From assembly GCA_905250115.1 (NCBI GenBank), contig CAJNOI010000003.1, positions 70,663-134,662 on the forward strand: a stretch of 64,000 bases of DNA, in the 5' to 3' direction. Made by a program: the position numbers and the translations under genes. Shown here piece by piece: positions 61,411 to 64,000 of this stretch. Every line of letters begins with the position of its first letter. The first letter of the stretch is position 1. The DNA is from Adineta steineri (Eukaryota; Rotifera; Eurotatoria; Adinetida; Adinetidae). The notes under the pieces were generated by a model. That model saw only the letters and a program-made list of their open reading frames with translations, searched no databases and was not told the DNA's origin.

Positions 61411-64000
61411 TTACTTTATTTTAGTTTTTCGTCGACATAATAAATGAGAAATTGAAAGATATATAAATAATAAACTTGCCAAACAAATAAAAATAACGCC
61501 AATAATCGATTGAATACCACGACTACTCACTAGAATGTATAAAGATAAACTATTAGACACATCCGTGAATCATTTTTTTTCAATTTGTCAAACTCAAAAA
61601 AAAAAGATCAACATTAATAATGATACTCTCTATATTATAGACAATCCATTATTATCCTTTTTGAATAATGGATGACGTTATTCATTGTCATCTCGATTAA
61701 CCACTCCCCTCTCATTTTGTATGTTTGACAAAACAAGAAAAAAGAAAGAAGAAGTTTATTTCATTCTTATCAAAGATAAACATCATACAATACTTTGTAT
61801 TAATTCATTCCTCTCAATTGAACAGATGACTTCTTCCTTGTTTTTCAATCATGATCAATATATATTGATTAGACTGTACTTGTCCGTATGAATTGCGGAT
61901 TGAAATGATAAAATAGGACAGATGTTCGCTTCTTTTTTTCTTGCTGTATATAAAACATCGTTTATCACACTCTATTCGGTTTTAAATATATACACATGGT
62001 GGTACATCAAAGTGATCATTGTTTACTCATTTTATTTTAAATGTAAAAAACACGAATCAAGATTAAAAGTTTATTCAAGTCCATCAAGACTTTTAATACG
62101 ATGATCATAGCATAAGATGTATAGTTCATAGTTCTATATTCGACAAAATCGTCGATTGTTTTTCTTTCATTACGAAAAACAGTTTCATTTATAATGTATA
62201 AAGGAATGCCGATGTTTATGTCAAACGAATATCTTTCAGACTATTATTATTATTATTCTATGATATCTTTATCAAGATAAAATATGAATTATTTGTTTAT
62301 TAAATGATAGTAAAGATCGATTTGATTGAAATTTATTATTTGATAATTTGTCTAACATCTTTTACACGGAAAAAAATTCGAATGAAATCTACAGGATATT
62401 ATTATATTTATTTATACATTTTAACGTAAAAACAAAACTCAAAGAATTAAGATTCACTGTCTATGTTACTTCAAAAGAGATATACATCGTGTCTCTTTAT
62501 TCGTTAACTACTCACTCGATTTTAAAGAATGGCAGAGATTCGAAATGTACTTGTATTTGACGCTACTAATTCGAGTCTCGTCTAATTGATTGCTTGTGTG
62601 TCCGCAAGGTCAAAAAAACATCGAAGACCGATTTTCGAGAAAAGACATTTTTAAAGGTTTCTCGATGCAGAGACTTCGAATCTGAGGTCTGTTGGGTGAT
62701 CATGATGAAGGGGGAGAGTAAAGAGGGTGCATAGGTCAGAAAAACATCAAAAACCTGTTTTCCAGTAAATGTGAGGAGGATGCATTTTTACGAGAAAGAG
62801 CTAAGCGAGTCCTCGGACGAGCGTTACTTGTTACATTATGAAATTTTATTATTGAATTCAAACAACTAGTTGAATCTTTTTTTATATTCTGATCATGTTC
62901 ATGTTTCGTTCATAAGTTAGAAATATGAATATATTCAGATTGATAAATCAATATACCGGTAACAATAACTCAAATATCATTCGAATAAAAAAAATTGATC
63001 TATATTTGACTTACATGTCTGACAGTGCTCCCCAGTATACATAAAATTACAAATACATTTATATTTAACAACTAAATTTTGACATTGTCCATGTTGACCG
63101 CAATGTGTATTATTATAACAACTGTTAATTTCTATGATTAAAAAATGTGTTATTTTTTTTGTATAATACAAAAAAATAACTTACTCATTTTACATATATA
63201 ATGATCACTACGTCGTTCTAAACGAAATTTTTCTTCTAAATAAATACGTTTTGTTGCTTTACTTATATCAATAATTAACGAAAGATCTTTTGATGGTAAA
63301 TCATATAATGGTTTATAAATTAATGAATATTCATTAGTATTACTTATGAATACATATTGTTCTCCAGAATATTTTTTTCGTAATTTTAATACTAAGAGAT
63401 AATATTTATCATATTATTAATTTGAAAAAAGATTTATTATGACTTACAATTTCTGCCTTGAGTAAAATTAATAGCAATTCGAGGACTATCAAATGATTGA
63501 GTTTGAGTATAAATTTGATCGAGTACAAAAGCAAATTCATCGATTGTTTCAATATCCCATAATTGAGAATGTAACAAACGACAATGAGAAGCAGCTAAAA
63601 ATATTATCAAAGTAAACTATTGCTTAAACTTTAGATTACTCGACACTTTCAATCACATGCATCATCAACATCATAAAAAAATATGACTTTTACCTTCACT
63701 AGCAGATACATCATCAAATCGAATTCCTTTCATATTAATCATTTGTTTTGGTGGTAAATAAAAATAACAAGAACCATTATAAAAAAAACTTCCCAACGGA
63801 CAACCTAGACAGAAAAAGAAATATTATTCACTTCAAACAAAAAAAAAACAGATATTTACTCATTGCAATATTATCAATTTTTTTAATAGCATCTGTAATT
63901 GCTTGTTTAAATCCTTAAAATAGAATCATAAACTTTATTTCTATATAATGAATAAAATCATACGTATGCCATATTCTTGTTGAGAAAATATATTCGATGC
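61411..64000 (-). CDS. Membrane protein with C-type-lectin-like and EGF domains (5' end beyond window)
   Basis: Exons seen: 63964 and beyond, 63913-63859, 63803-63694, 63594-63448, 63391-63185, 63131-63015 and 61529-61411; phases agree at the junctions checked. Order: CPLGSFFYNGSCYFYLP and CRLLHSQLWDIETIDEFAFV (start of a C-type-lectin-like fold), a diverged middle, then YICKM. Next is an EGF module (CYNNTHCGQHGQCQN, CICNFMYTGEHCQ), and after a 1.5-kb intron a hydrophobic helix (IIGVIFICLASLLFIYLSI) with a short basic tail CRRKTKIK. This predicts a type I cell-surface receptor or adhesion protein. The canonical Ca-binding EPN/WND lectin motifs are not seen, so sugar binding is doubtful. The N-terminal part and full length are unknown because the gene runs past 64000. 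Confidence 0.75.
62609..62791. repeat. Two diverged direct copies in the lectin/EGF intron
   Basis: ggtcaaaaaaacatcgaaga with cgattttcgagaaaagacattttta (about 62609-62655) recurs as ggtcagaaaaacatcaaaaa with cctgttttccagtaaatg and gcattttta (about 62732-62791). An old short duplication or part of a decayed transposon; family unknown. Confidence 0.4.

Overview
This is a eukaryotic nuclear window, not a bacterial one. It is AT-rich, and the protein-coding genes are split by many short GT-AG introns (often 50-70 bp, a few above 500 bp). The gene set is animal: CRIM1-type VWC/antistasin receptor, condensin NCAPH, NR2E-type nuclear receptor, RGK GTPase, puromycin-sensitive-type aminopeptidase, FUBP-type KH protein, PKA catalytic subunit and STRA6-type receptor. 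The compact introns, N/Q-rich proteins, acceptor-like AGs just upstream of several start codons (as expected for spliced-leader trans-splicing) and many short DNA-transposon relics fit a rotifer, probably a bdelloid; the phylum assignment is inference. Stops are standard (TAA/TAG/TGA).

Layout. 1-4465 (-): CRIM1-like gene, 3' end outside the window. 4.5-8.9 kb: no gene seen. 8867-10527 (-): an acidic disordered-protein gene and a small basic-protein gene. 10731-12829 (+): a pseudo-E2 (UEV-like) followed only 50 bp later by a truncated ASMT-like methyltransferase, an operon-like pair. 13.0-15.1 kb: repeats (a 561-bp fold-back element, a 150-bp direct repeat around a CGTA-rich block, a short MITE). 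15765-16994 (-): gene graveyard holding a TRIP13 fragment and a UTP20 fragment. 17620-20129 (-): NCAPH. 22102-23794 (+): nuclear receptor. 25519-25869 (+): small orphan. 26-31.8 kb: gene desert. 31845-35659 (+): RGK GTPase with a very long N-terminus. 36950-38578 (+): intronless orphan with a BTB-like N-terminus. 38958-42665 (-): M1 aminopeptidase with an N-terminal membrane anchor. 42897-44157 (+): Q/N-rich protein, divergent from the aminopeptidase. 45518-47724 (-): FUBP-like. 48769-49874 (+): kinase-like protein with a signal peptide. 51253-52562 (-): PKA catalytic subunit. 52.6-56.8 kb: no gene, with a CT microsatellite and a 10-N gap. 56840-60614 (-): STRA6-like. 61411-64000 (-): C-type-lectin/EGF membrane protein, 5' end outside the window.

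The genes are largely unrelated housekeeping and signalling loci; I see no shared pathway cluster. For every complete multi-exon model I summed exon lengths and checked phases. All close to a multiple of three except the aminopeptidase, which is short by one base at a defined homopolymer. The most interesting items are the kinase-like gene with a signal peptide, the two-gene unit of apparently inactive enzymes (E2 without catalytic Cys, methyltransferase without SAM motif), the RGK P-loop Ser-to-Cys change, a 19-nt microexon carrying the GAMEN motif, and five short transposons with exact target-site duplications (three hAT-type with 8-bp TSDs, two piggyBac-type with TTAA).
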